Assembly (NCBI GenBank): GCA_040388605.1
Contig: JAZKBN010000031.1
Span: 1-64,000 of the forward strand
Direction: 5' to 3'
DNA: 64,000 bases
Origin: JAZKBN01 sp040388605
GTDB lineage: Bacteria; Bacteroidota; Bacteroidia; Cytophagales; Flexibacteraceae
Each line of letters starts with the position of its first letter. The first letter of the stretch is position 1. Of this stretch, positions 1-7,264 are shown piece by piece. The notes under the pieces are model-generated. The model had not been told where the DNA came from and did not search any database. It saw only the letters and a list, made by a program, of their open reading frames with translations. The translations under genes were made by a program, and so were the position numbers.

Positions 1-125
1 GCACCGTTTTTTGAAAAAAGCGCGAAGTCAGCTGAAGCGCCCAAAACAGGGGCCTGACTATAACCAAGAAAGGGAATCAGAATAAAGCCTGCCAAAGCAG
101 TAAGTTGAAATATAGATTTGTTCAA
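1..125 (-). CDS. Secreted ice-binding-like (DUF3494-type) protein, 5' end only
   Basis: Only the first 41 or so codons lie in the window; the gene runs off the left edge. They read a basic-hydrophobic signal peptide (NKSIFQL...FLGYSQ) followed directly by APVLGASADFALFSKNGA. That is the pattern that opens the mature part of ice-binding-like (DUF3494) proteins, where an LGxAxxFALF stretch follows the signal cleavage site. Such proteins are exported adhesins or antifreeze-like beta-solenoids, and in Bacteroidota they often end in a T9SS signal, which cannot be seen here. No ATG is available in frame; a TTG at 125 is the most plausible start and leaves a normal signal peptide. The family call rests on about 18 mature residues. 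Confidence 0.5.
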   Translation of the reverse strand, partial: MNKSIFQLTALAGFILIPFLGYSQAPVLGASADFALFSKNG

Positions 126-226
126 AGTGGTTTTTAAAAATTCCGGCAGATGTACCGCGAATATTATAAAGGTTGGCAAATCAAATGCCAAAGGCAGTTT
201 ACACATTTATTTAAAAATCAGGCGCT

Positions 227-546
227 TATAAATGCACATCTTCAACGGGTGAGCATGGGGCATGCTCCGGCGAAAGGGGACTTTTTACCCCGCCGAAAGG
301 GCCCGTTTCGACCGGCAGCAAGGGGCATTTTCAACCGGTTTATCCGGTAACAGCCAATACTTTCGGTAACAATGCGTACCTGCCCGTAAGAGCGGGTTCC
401 CGGTAGGTTCGGGCATTAGGTTCAAAACTAACCTTGCCAATGGTGTTGTTCAGGCCTTTATCTGGCTTAACTGCCAAATTAATCTATCCGGTCCCGGTGA
501 AGTATTCTTCGGGTGCCGGTTCGCCCTTAGCTATTATAGAAGTCAT
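227..546 (-). pseudogene. Decayed cupin-domain (carboxymuconolactone-decarboxylase-associated type) gene
   Basis: From an ATG at 546 the reading is MTSIIAKGEPAPEEYFTGTG, then a TAG stop at 486-484 where the family has Trp, then INLAVKPDKGLNNTIGKVSF, EPNARTY. This follows the small single-domain cupins (APEEYFTGxVWxN...xFEPGARTxWHxHPxGQ). The metal-binding WHxHP segment is scrambled. Homology then resumes in another frame as GQVRIVTESIGCY (compare GQxLxVTEGxGYY) and in a third as VKSPLSPEHAP before a stop near 227. One nonsense mutation, at least two frameshifts and a lost metal site make this a pseudogene. These cupins normally bind metal through the lost His residues and are often associated with oxidoreductase or decarboxylase genes; none is adjacent. 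The decayed reading is direct, the family is from memory of the consensus. Confidence 0.7.
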
Positions 547-651
547 GTTACATAAGATAAGAAGGTATGCATTGCGATGTTTTAAAGGTAACCGGCACTC
601 CCGCTTCTACATTTTTTCCTCAGCCCCTATCCAACCCGCTGTTATTTCCGG

Positions 652-659
652 TATTTTTG
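652..659 (+). promoter_or_regulatory. Candidate -7 element for cmk
   Basis: TATTTTTG fits the Bacteroidota -7 consensus TAnnTTTG and lies 47 bases before the cmk ATG. No clear TTG -33 box is visible at the usual spacing. Confidence 0.35.
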
Positions 660-705
660 CTGCGCAGGCTGGCCGACACCCGGGCAGTGCCGCAATAAAC
701 AGGTG

Positions 706-1425
706 ATGAAGAAAATTATAGTGGCCATAGATGGCTATTCGGCTTGCGGAAAAAGCAGTACTGCACGCGCTGTTGCCGAACGCAGCGGCTATATTTACAT
801 AGATACCGGGGCCATGTACCGCGCTGTAACCCTCTATTTTTTGCAGCATTACGTTACGCCCGACAACCCCAAGGAAGTTCAGAAAGCACTGAACGACATC
901 CACATCACCTTTATGCACAACGAAAAAACCGGCAAGAGCGATACATGGCTCAACGGCCTGAACGTTGAACGCGAAATAAGGAGCATGAACGTAAGCAACC
1001 GCGTGAGCGCCGTTAGCGCCATTGCCGATGTGCGCAAAGCCATGGTGGCCCAGCAGCAAAAAATGGGCAAACGCCGCGGCATTGTTATGGATGGCCGCGA
1101 CATTGGCACCAACGTTTTCCCCGATGCCGAGCTCAAAATTTTCATGGAGGCCGATATTTTCGTTCGCGCCGAACGTCGCCGCCTTGAGCTTTATGAACGC
1201 GGTGAGTTCGCCGAGCTTGACGATATAATTGCCAACATTGCCGACCGCGACCGCCAGGATACAAGCCGCAAAGAAAACCCCCTCGTAAAAGCCCCCGATG
1301 CCTTTGTGCTCGATACCAGTCGCCTTGAATTTGAAGAGCAGGTAAGGGTAGTGCAGGTGCTTATGGCCGAAAAGCTGGAAGAGATTCAAAAATCTGCCGC
1401 TGCGCTTGATGCCAAACAGGTTTAG
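706..1425 (+). CDS. cmk: Cytidylate kinase
   Basis: Phosphorylates CMP and dCMP with ATP in cytosolic pyrimidine nucleotide synthesis. The P-loop GYSACGKSS is at residues 9-17, followed by the YIDTGAMYRAVT nucleotide-binding segment. The Cmk signature DGRDIGTNVFPDA lies near residue 130 and the arginine-rich lid (RAERRRLE) follows. The product has 239 residues against about 225-230 for the family, with a slightly long charged C-terminus. The ATG at 706 is preferred over the GTG one codon upstream because it starts directly at MKKIIVAIDGYSACGKS. It is followed after 62 bases by a barstar-like gene on the same strand. Confidence 0.95.
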   Translation: MKKIIVAIDGYSACGKSSTARAVAERSGYIYIDTGAMYRAVTLYFLQHYVTPDNPKEVQKALNDIHITFMHNEKTGKSDTWLNGLNVEREIRSMNVSNRVSAVSAIADVRKAMVAQQQKMGKRRGIVMDGRDIGTNVFPDAELKIFMEADIFVRAERRRLELYERGEFAELDDIIANIADRDRQDTSRKENPLVKAPDAFVLDTSRLEFEEQVRVVQVLMAEKLEEIQKSAAALDAKQV

Positions 1426-1487
1426 GTACGGAACTAAGGCGCCTGAAGTTTCCTGAAGACGTTTACCAGGCGCAGAAACCTGAAAAC

Positions 1488-1841
1488 ATGGTTGCGGCAG
1501 TTGTAAATGTTAAGGGGAAATCAGAACTGCTTAACGCCCTTTATCACCAATTGCAATTCCCTGGTTATTTCGGTTTTAATTGGGATGCCATGAACGATTG
1601 CCTTCGTGATTTCTCCTGGCCGGAACCCTATAAAGCTGTTACAATTATTCACCCAACTGTACCCGATTTGAATGCTGCCGAACCGGATGCATACCTTTAC
1701 CTTTATTCGCCGGAGTACTGTATTGCTGATGTGCAACAGCAGATTAAAGAAGCAGGTACAGATGCCATATACAAGCACCCATTAGAGGCAATCTTTCCGT
1801 TAATCGAAAAACAACGCTTGGAAGCCGCTTATACAGGCTGA
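1488..1841 (+). CDS. Barstar-family (RNase inhibitor-like) protein, orphan
   Basis: A 117-residue protein with the barstar core: KSELLNALYHQLQFPGYFGF followed by NWDAMNDCLRDF, which contains the FPxYFGxNWDALxDCLxD motif. Barstar uses this helix and loop to block the active site of barnase-type ribonucleases. No secreted RNase or polymorphic-toxin C-terminus is next to it, so the cognate nuclease, if any, is elsewhere. The frame stays open upstream of the ATG to 1410 and would encode plausible residues (RRLKFPEDVYQAQKPEN), but no ATG, GTG or TTG is present there. The C-terminal half after the motif is unlike canonical barstar, so a diverged immunity-type role is possible. Confidence 0.8.
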   Translation: MVAAVVNVKGKSELLNALYHQLQFPGYFGFNWDAMNDCLRDFSWPEPYKAVTIIHPTVPDLNAAEPDAYLYLYSPEYCIADVQQQIKEAGTDAIYKHPLEAIFPLIEKQRLEAAYTG

Positions 1842-1863
1842 ATTTAGGCTCCCTTAAAAAACA

Positions 1864-1900
1864 GAAACGCCCCGTCTGCACCAACAGCACGGGGCGTTTC
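1864..1900. terminator. Bidirectional intrinsic terminator
   Basis: Perfect inverted repeat AAACGCCCCGT / ACGGGGCGTTT around a short loop, between the convergent barstar gene and the small membrane protein gene. The T-run is weak (TTTCATTAT) on the plus strand. Confidence 0.75.
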
Positions 1901-1919
1901 ATTATACGATTTAAGAAGC

Positions 1920-2084
1920 TCAGCGGCCTACAGATGCCTGCACGTTCTTTTGGTTGGTTGAAAGCTTATCCTGCCCTAATTTAAAGGCAGTACTCAGCAT
2001 TAAGGCCAGCAGCAGCGCGTAACCCGCTACTTCGGCTACAGATAAAAAGGTTTTTTTAATGCGGTTGTTGTGCGTGGCAGTCAT
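1920..2084 (-). CDS. Small single-pass membrane protein of unknown function
   Basis: A 54-residue frame beginning MTATHNNRIKKTFLSVAEVA and ending in VGR. A basic N-terminus precedes one hydrophobic segment of about 19 residues (VAGYALLLALMLSTAFKLG, roughly 18-36) and then a polar tail. It ends 20 bases from a perfect bidirectional terminator, as expected for a real convergent gene. I do not recognise a family. The basic-hydrophobic-polar layout suggests an inner-membrane peptide with a cytosolic N-terminus. Coding status is inferred from structure and context only. Confidence 0.5.
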   Translation of the reverse strand: MTATHNNRIKKTFLSVAEVAGYALLLALMLSTAFKLGQDKLSTNQKNVQASVGR

Positions 2085-2387
2085 GGCTGTGCGGGTATTA
2101 AACGGTGCTTGTTTTGTTATCTTTCGTTGTGGCCCGGGGTTTGGTCAGCGTAATTTCCTGTCCCGGTTACATAGATAAATACGGGAAACAGGTGCCGGGT
2201 AACAGGCCATGTAAGAAGATTGGCAAAATTGAAGTTTTGCCTCCCCGCCTACAATTAACAGGAGCCAATAAGCATGCCGGGAATCATGTACCGATAAGCT
2301 TAATAAATATAATCAATAACGAAATAAATGTCAATTGTTGCTTTAAGCATGTAAGGCTTACCTACTTAAAGCAACAATTAAAACAAG
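2085..2387. other. Non-coding gap with one strong stem-loop
   Basis: AT-rich spacer between the glycosyltransferase gene and the small membrane protein gene, both on the minus strand. Apart from the stem-loop at 2333-2379 I see no gene or repeat. Confidence 0.6.
2333..2379 (-). terminator. 15-bp perfect stem-loop after the GT14-like gene
   Basis: AATTGTTGCTTTAAG (2333-2347) pairs exactly with CTTAAAGCAACAATT (2365-2379) across a 17-base loop that itself contains GTAAGgCTTAC. It lies 8 bases past the glycosyltransferase stop. The tail on the minus strand is only moderately T-rich, so it may be a 3' stabiliser rather than a classic terminator. Confidence 0.5.
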
Positions 2388-3344
2388 CTAACCCTTAATC
2401 AGCTCCCTGTCTATGCGCTCAATCAGTTCCATGCTTTCAGAATCGGTGAACTTGCGGGCGAAGAGGGCTGTGCTTTTGGCAATGGCATCGAAATGCCGCA
2501 TGGTAAGCGGGTTGGGGTGCCATTCTATGGCATCTTTCCAGTCTATATAGCGGTGAAAGTCAGTATCTACCTTTAAGGTTTTGTTATTGGCTATAAAGCT
2601 TTGGATGATAATTTCTATAGGGCTCGCGTTACGATCTGGGAAAGAGTTAACGTAGCTGATATAGGGCACTGTGGGGTGGTTGTACAGGTCGGCATCAAGC
2701 ACCTGCTTCATGGCTTTGCGGTTCATCATATACCAGTCTGATCCGCAAAAGGGTTTGTATTGGTCGTTAAAGGGCTTGTCGGCGCGGGAAACGGGGTAAC
2801 GTAAAGAGCGCCAGTACAGGGCAAGATGCCTGCTGATAAAGGGCATTACCGCCCAGGGACGCGTATAAAGCGTTTTGTAGTGGAAACGCGCAACGGTAGG
2901 GCTGCGGGCTATAATAGGGTCCTGCTCCATGTAAACATCGGCCTGGGCATGCGCCAGGAAATCAAGTATTTCCTGCGGTGAGCGTACCAGGTAGCAGTTG
3001 GGGCTCATGGTAATGAACCAGTCTACGGGGGGCTCTGTATTATATAGCTCTGTGAACACATCAAGGGTGGCGGGCACCTTGCTTACATGCCCCCATTTGG
3101 TGGTTCGGTAGTTTTTAAGCACCCTTATATTGAACTCACGAATAACCTCTTCGGGGAAATTGCTTTGGTTATAATCATGGTGAAGCACAATTTCCGCATT
3201 CGGGAACTGCCGCAGTCTTTCAAGCAATTTCATAAACACCTTACCGGGCGGCCTGTGCGAGAGCATGGCAAAGCCCAGTCGCGGCGTTTTGGAAGGAATT
3301 GATTCCGTGGTATTTGTGGGCTTACCCGTTTCGGGTTGAGACAT
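2388..3344 (-). CDS. Core-2/I-branching-type beta-GlcNAc/xylosyl transferase (GT14-like)
   Basis: A cytosolic 318-residue glycosyltransferase-like protein without signal peptide. Motifs in order are LGFAMLSHRPP near residue 23, EIVLHHDY near 55, WFITMSPNCYLVRSPQEI near 128, GSDWYMMNRKAM near 215, SPIEIIIQSFIAN near 250, and the C-terminal RYIDW, HPNPLTMRHFDAI, STALFARKF. This series matches bacterial Branch (GT14) enzymes, where the GSxWxxL/M, PDExF/IxT and FARKF segments are conserved. Acceptor and sugar cannot be deduced. The final helix SMELIERIDRELI is typical. It stands alone, with ftsY starting divergently 106 bases away. Confidence 0.8.
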   Translation of the reverse strand: MSQPETGKPTNTTESIPSKTPRLGFAMLSHRPPGKVFMKLLERLRQFPNAEIVLHHDYNQSNFPEEVIREFNIRVLKNYRTTKWGHVSKVPATLDVFTELYNTEPPVDWFITMSPNCYLVRSPQEILDFLAHAQADVYMEQDPIIARSPTVARFHYKTLYTRPWAVMPFISRHLALYWRSLRYPVSRADKPFNDQYKPFCGSDWYMMNRKAMKQVLDADLYNHPTVPYISYVNSFPDRNASPIEIIIQSFIANNKTLKVDTDFHRYIDWKDAIEWHPNPLTMRHFDAIAKSTALFARKFTDSESMELIERIDRELIKG

Positions 3345-3450
3345 AAGTACAGGTTATTTTACGGTAGCCGAACAAGGCCGAAATTCGTTTCATGCAAAAT
3401 TCCGACATTTCTCCCTTAATCTGCTGATATTTGCGCAAAAAATAAAAAGT

Positions 3451-4440
3451 ATGGGCTTTTTTGATTTCTTCAAGGGAAGCAAAGATAAAGAAAAGGATAA
3501 GGAACAGGTTAAAGAGCAAAAAGAATCGCTCGACAGCGGGCTTAAGAAAACCCGCGATTCCTTTTTCAGCAGGTTAACGGCAGCGGTTATCGGCAAAAGT
3601 ACGGTTGATGAGGCTGTGCTCGATGATCTTGAAGATATATTGGTAGCTGCTGATGTAGGCGTTTTTACCACTTTAAAAATTATAAAGGCCATTGAAGCCC
3701 GCGTTGCGCGAGATAAGTATGTAAATACTTCCGAGCTCGATATTATTCTGCGCGAGGAGATTATAAACCTGCTCGGTGCAAAATCTGAATACGATGCCGA
3801 CAGCTTCAGCGTTGAAAAAGGCATGCCTTATGTAATGATGGTGGTAGGCGTTAACGGTGTGGGTAAAACCACAACCATCGGTAAGCTTGCCTCACAGTTC
3901 CATAATGCCGGTAAAAAAGTGGTGCTTGGTGCGGCCGATACTTTCAGGGCGGCAGCCGTGGAGCAATTGGTTCTTTGGGGCGCCCGTACAGGTGTTCCCG
4001 TAATTAACCGCGGCATGAATACCGACCCTGCAGGCGTTGCATTCGATGCCGTAAAGCATGCCGTTGAAATTGGCGCCGACGTGGTGATTATAGATACTGC
4101 AGGCCGTTTGCACAACAAGGTTAACCTCATGAATGAGCTCAGCAAAATTAAGCGCGTGATGCAAAAGGTTATTCCTGATGCGCCCCACGAGGTTTTATTG
4201 GTGCTCGATGGCAGCACAGGCCAAAACGCCATGACCCAGGCCGAGGAATTTACCAAGGCTACCGAGGTTACCGCCCTCGCCATTACCAAGCTCGACGGCA
4301 CTGCCAAAGGCGGTGTGGTAATAGGCATCAGCGATAAGCTGAGCATACCCGTTAAATACATAGGCGTAGGCGAAAAAATTACCGACCTGCAATTGTTCGA
4401 TAAGAAAGATTTCGTGGAATCTTTATTCTCTAAACTCTGA
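3451..4440 (+). CDS. ftsY: Signal recognition particle receptor FtsY
   Basis: The SRP receptor GTPase docks ribosome-SRP complexes at the inner membrane for co-translational insertion. A short lysine-rich A region (residues 1-30) precedes the N domain and the G domain. The G domain shows P-loop GVNGVGKTTT (133-142), DTFRAAAVEQL, DTAGRLHNK and TKLDGTAKGG, all diagnostic of the FtsY/Ffh family. FtsY-specific spacing and the absence of an M domain exclude Ffh. At 329 residues it is of normal length for Bacteroidota, which have a reduced acidic A domain. A lipoprotein gene follows after 25 bases. Confidence 0.97.
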   Translation: MGFFDFFKGSKDKEKDKEQVKEQKESLDSGLKKTRDSFFSRLTAAVIGKSTVDEAVLDDLEDILVAADVGVFTTLKIIKAIEARVARDKYVNTSELDIILREEIINLLGAKSEYDADSFSVEKGMPYVMMVVGVNGVGKTTTIGKLASQFHNAGKKVVLGAADTFRAAAVEQLVLWGARTGVPVINRGMNTDPAGVAFDAVKHAVEIGADVVIIDTAGRLHNKVNLMNELSKIKRVMQKVIPDAPHEVLLVLDGSTGQNAMTQAEEFTKATEVTALAITKLDGTAKGGVVIGISDKLSIPVKYIGVGEKITDLQLFDKKDFVESLFSKL

Positions 4441-4465
4441 TAAGCTGCTGTTAATTAGTAATTCT

Positions 4466-4987
4466 ATGCTAAAGCCTTACTTTTTCCTGCACAGGTTTTC
4501 AGGCGTAATTTTACTGCCTGTGTTGCTGCTTGTATTTTTAGGCAGCAGCTGCGCGCAACGCAAGGGCGCAGCTCTTAGCTTTAAAGGCTGCACCAATACG
4601 GTGCAGCAGGGTTTCGAAGGATCAGTTAAAGAGGTTTCGGGAAACATGATGCCGGGGCCGGGCGTAATACGGCATTCAGGTACGGGCCTTGAAACCGATG
4701 TTTATATTTTTGAGCTCACCAAAGCCGAAACCCTTGAGAAAACCGGGGCCGACTCCCGTTTCTATAAAATGCCCAAAACCAAGCTTATTGCTAAGGGCAA
4801 GTCAGATAAGGACGGCTGTTTCCGGGTGGCTTTGCCCGCAGGCAGGTACTCGGTTTTTGTTAATGTGCCGGGCAACGGCCTGTTCGCCAATCGCTTCGAC
4901 GGAGAAAACAATGTATTCCCCTGCGAAGTGCTGCCCGATGCCCTTGCGCCTGTTGAGATTAAGGTAGACTATAAAGCGGCGTATTGA
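4466..4987 (+). CDS. Lipoprotein with a carboxypeptidase-regulatory-like fold
   Basis: 173 residues with a signal peptide (FSGVILLPVLLLVFLGSSC) whose Cys29 is a likely lipidation site, though the -3 position is Gly rather than Leu. The later stretch SDKDGCFRVALPAGRYSVFV resembles the strand-turn-strand of CarboxypepD_reg/SpaA-type beta-sandwich domains. The middle carries a threonine/lysine-rich segment around LTKAETLEKTGADSRFYKMP. The function is unknown; a periplasmic or outer-membrane location is inferred. It starts 25 bases after ftsY and may be read from the same transcript. Confidence 0.7.
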   Translation: MLKPYFFLHRFSGVILLPVLLLVFLGSSCAQRKGAALSFKGCTNTVQQGFEGSVKEVSGNMMPGPGVIRHSGTGLETDVYIFELTKAETLEKTGADSRFYKMPKTKLIAKGKSDKDGCFRVALPAGRYSVFVNVPGNGLFANRFDGENNVFPCEVLPDALAPVEIKVDYKAAY

Positions 4988-5027
4988 GTTGTGAAATGGC
5001 CCTGTAATTAAATTACTGTCTAAAAAC

Positions 5028-5047
5028 GCGATGCGATCAAGCATCGC
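5028..5047. repeat. Short perfect hairpin GCGATGC/GCATCGC
   Basis: Seven perfect base pairs around GATCAA, 41 bases past the lipoprotein gene, at the edge of a hairpin-rich spacer. There is no T-run, so it is not a convincing terminator. Confidence 0.5.
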
Positions 5048-5100
5048 CCATAACTTACCAATCTATGGCGTTCATTCATCCCGGACGTGCATATGATATA

Positions 5101-5199
5101 GCCCTATATGCGGAAAAATATTTAAAAGTTTTGGCAACGCGAACGCGTTAGCACGCGAAGCGTGCGGGCTAAAAGTTTTCATTTTTCCGTATATAGGGC
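5101..5199. repeat. Long inverted repeat with nested hairpins
   Basis: GCCCTATATGCGGAAAAAT (5101-5119) pairs 18 of 19 with ATTTTTCCGTATATAGGGC (5181-5199). AAAGTTTTGGC/GCTAAAAGTTTT flank the interior. Two small perfect hairpins are nested inside: AACGCG-AA-CGCGTT at 5136-5149 and GCACGC-GAA-GCGTGC at 5151-5165. The whole could fold into one branched structure. It resembles REP/palindromic intergenic elements more than a terminator. Confidence 0.7.
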
Positions 5200-5241
5200 A
5201 AGCCGGCGCGGCGATTGAGCGCAGGGAGCCTAAATACGCGC
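5198..5241 (+). repeat. Copy 1 of a 44-bp intergenic repeat
   Basis: This stretch, from GCAAGCCGG to TAAATACGCGC, recurs at 7382-7424 with about 85 percent identity. Shared core words are GCGGCG, TTGAGCG and GCCTAAATACGC. In both places it directly follows a long palindrome, suggesting one mobile or REP-like unit. The remainder of the spacer to 5327 is AT-rich with a small palindrome AGTTGAT/ATCAACT near 5261. Confidence 0.7.
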
Positions 5242-5327
5242 AGACGAGCGCATGGATACTAGTTGATTATCAACTATATATACAAATTAACAAAACTATA
5301 TTTTGTTATTAATTTGAATTTTTATCT

Positions 5328-5960
5328 TTAATTTCCTTTCCTCCTGCGCTCCAAACCCTGCATAAAGTCAAAAACAGGCTTTCGAACCACTTCCATAATA
5401 ATTTCTTCCCCTTGGACCGGCCTGGGCGGCATAAGTGCCGATGCGGGTTGTAATATTTGGGGCCCGAATTTTTCGCGCATGCGATCTGCGTTGCGCATCA
5501 GCTGAATTTCCTGTCGGCTTATCATGAGCGCATCAGCATCGGGGTAGCCGTCTCGGCAATGCAGGGCCTGTATATATAAAGATGAAGCTTCCTGCGTCTC
5601 GGGGTAAGCCCTGAGCATGCGGCTGAGCAGGTTTTCTGCCGCCGATATAATTGAGGTATCATCGGCAACGGGTACAAATGCGGCTGAAATAAAAGCCTCT
5701 TCGCCGTGAATAAGGTTAACTGCCAGCTTTAATCCGCCGGCAAGCAGGCTGCTGCTGCGCAATGCAGATGCCAGCCGAAGCGCCGCCTGCCGAATGCCGG
5801 TGAGCGTAAAGCCGGGGTCTTCAGACGGAACATCTATACGTATGCACTGCCTGAGCCCGCGGGCAGCGCCGCTGATGTGGAATGTCGGGCTTTCCGGCCT
5901 CAATACAGCATCGGCGGAATTGCCTTGTGTTTTTTTAGAAACTTTTTTATCTGTAATCAC
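5328..5960 (-). CDS. Unknown soluble protein, divergent from an XRE/S24 regulator
   Basis: A 210-residue protein I do not recognise. It has a lysine-rich start (DKKVSKKTQGNSADA), an alanine/leucine-rich helical middle (GIRQAALRLASALRSSSLLA, then AAENLLSRMLRAYPETQEAS) and a charged C-terminus ending ERRRKGN. No signal peptide or transmembrane segment is visible. The start is a GTG; no ATG is available before the conserved-looking part. The gene is divergent from the S24-type regulator at 6162, with two perfect palindromes in the shared promoter region, so control by that regulator is plausible. It is a candidate for a regulator-linked accessory protein. Confidence 0.6.
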   Translation of the reverse strand: MITDKKVSKKTQGNSADAVLRPESPTFHISGAARGLRQCIRIDVPSEDPGFTLTGIRQAALRLASALRSSSLLAGGLKLAVNLIHGEEAFISAAFVPVADDTSIISAAENLLSRMLRAYPETQEASSLYIQALHCRDGYPDADALMISRQEIQLMRNADRMREKFGPQILQPASALMPPRPVQGEEIIMEVVRKPVFDFMQGLERRRKGN

Positions 5961-5999
5961 CTGTATATCTGTAAGTTTTGCGTTTTCAGGATAAAATTT

Positions 6000-6020
6000 A
6001 ATGATTAATATTTAATCATT
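6000..6020. promoter_or_regulatory. Operator-like 9-3-9 perfect palindrome
   Basis: AATGATTAA-TAT-TTAATCATT, a perfect 9-bp inverted repeat in the region shared by the divergent unknown gene and the XRE/S24 regulator. Size and symmetry fit a dimeric HTH binding site; autoregulation is inferred. Confidence 0.55.
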
Positions 6021-6025
6021 ATTTT

Positions 6026-6040
6026 GCTTATAATGTAAGC
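6026..6040. promoter_or_regulatory. Second operator-like palindrome
   Basis: GCTTA-TAATG-TAAGC, a perfect 5-bp inverted repeat centred about 23 bases from the first palindrome, roughly two helical turns. Its sequence differs from the first, so the two may bind different proteins. Confidence 0.4.
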
Positions 6041-6161
6041 ATGTTTTATATTTACATCCTGATTCGGGCAAAAAGATTTTCTGCTGCCTGTGCAGAGCAA
6101 CCCTGAAATTCCCCGGAAATTACCTTTGCCGGTCAAGCATATAAAAAAGCCGCATCAATAC

Positions 6162-6974
6162 ATGATACCTTCCTTCTTTTCCGCAAACATCAAATTGCTG
6201 CGCCAACGCAAGAAGCGCACGCAGGACGAAGCCGCCTTTGCCCTCGATATGAAGCGCTCTACCCTGAGCGGCTACGAGAACGGCGTGGCGCAGCCGAGCA
6301 TAGAGGTGCTTATGGCAGTATCGAAGTACTATAAGGTATCAATAGATACGCTCATCAGGGTAGAGCTGGGCAAGCTTTCTGAAAGGCAATTGCTTGAAAT
6401 TGAAATGGGCTACGATGCCTATGCGCAGGGTACCCAACTGCGCGTGCTTGCCGGTACCATCGACAGCGAAGACCGCGAGAACATAGAGCTCGTAAGCGCC
6501 AAAGCCAAAGCAGGCTACACATCGGGCTATGCCGACCCGGAGTATATAGAAAACCTGCCCGTATTCCACCTGCCCTTTTTGCATAAGGAGCGCAAGTACC
6601 GCACCTTCCAGCTCAGCGGCGACAGCATGCTGCCCATACCCGACGGCAGCCTGGTTACCGGTGAATTTATACAGGACTGGACCCGCCTGAAAGACGGCAC
6701 CGCCTGCGTAATTCTTACCCGCGACGAAGGCGTGGTTTTTAAAGTGGTCTGGAACCAATTGGCCACATCGCGTACTTTGCTCCTGAAATCCTTAAACCCG
6801 CTTTACGAGCCTTATGAAATTCCTTTGAAGGAAGTAATGGAGGTTTGGAAGTTTGTGCACTATATAAGCTCAGAGCTCCCGGAGCCCTCTTTACCGCGCG
6901 ACGAAATTGTAAGCTCATTGCTCAAGCTGCACCAGGAAGTAGATATACTGAAAAGGAAAGCGGCTAGCGCATAG
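6162..6974 (+). CDS. XRE-family regulator with LexA/S24-type C-terminal domain
   Basis: A 270-residue repressor-type protein. Residues about 5-60 form a Cro/CI helix-turn-helix (ANIKLLRQRKKRTQDEAAFA, then MKRSTLSGYENGVAQPSIEVL). The C-terminal half is a LexA/S24-like fold with the serine in LSGDSMLPI and a lysine in GVVFKVVWNQ, so both dyad residues are present and self-cleavage cannot be excluded. The last 25 residues are a probable coiled coil (VSSLLKLHQEVDILKRKAAS). An upstream ATG at 6090 adds 24 proline- and lysine-rich residues that look untranslated; 6162 fits the domain start better. Comparable single genes are common in Bacteroidota. The divergent gene and twin palindromes suggest a local control circuit. 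Confidence 0.85.
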   Translation: MIPSFFSANIKLLRQRKKRTQDEAAFALDMKRSTLSGYENGVAQPSIEVLMAVSKYYKVSIDTLIRVELGKLSERQLLEIEMGYDAYAQGTQLRVLAGTIDSEDRENIELVSAKAKAGYTSGYADPEYIENLPVFHLPFLHKERKYRTFQLSGDSMLPIPDGSLVTGEFIQDWTRLKDGTACVILTRDEGVVFKVVWNQLATSRTLLLKSLNPLYEPYEIPLKEVMEVWKFVHYISSELPEPSLPRDEIVSSLLKLHQEVDILKRKAASA

Positions 6975-7005
6975 GTTTTCGGCGCGGTTAAGGATTAATT
7001 TATAT

Positions 7006-7050
7006 GGGCCAACCTGTCAGGGAATTTGATGGGTTGGCTCTTATTTTATT
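7006..7050 (+). terminator. Intrinsic terminator after the XRE/S24 gene
   Basis: GGGCCAACC pairs with GGTTGGCTC across a 17-base loop, followed by the T-rich tail TTATTTTATTTT. Confidence 0.7.
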
Positions 7051-7131
7051 TTATGGGTACTGCCCTCGGAACTTCTAAGGGGAAGACTCGAGAGTATTCC
7101 GCAAATATTGCCATAGGGTCAAAAAATACTT

Positions 7132-7203
7132 TTGGAAAACCCATAGCAATATTATGTTTCGGGCATTTTGAATTTTCGGGCGGGCATAAGGCCATAGTCT
7201 GCC
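7132..7203 (+). repeat. 72-bp direct repeat, copy 1
   Basis: Begins TTGGAAAACCCATAGCA and ends AGTCTGCC. It matches 7265-7336 at roughly 80 percent without gaps, including the words TTTCGGGCATT and TCGGGCGGGC. The open frames here are by-products of the repeat and do not look coding. Confidence 0.75.
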
Positions 7204-7264
7204 AAGTCAGATTCTCCGGTAACACCAAACGCATCAAACGCCAAACCGCTCCAAAAAATGCCCG

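Noticed and set aside
2105..2398. A 97-codon plus-strand frame in the 2085-2387 gap
   Set aside because: It overlaps a strong stem-loop and the tail of the glycosyltransferase gene, with no coding features.
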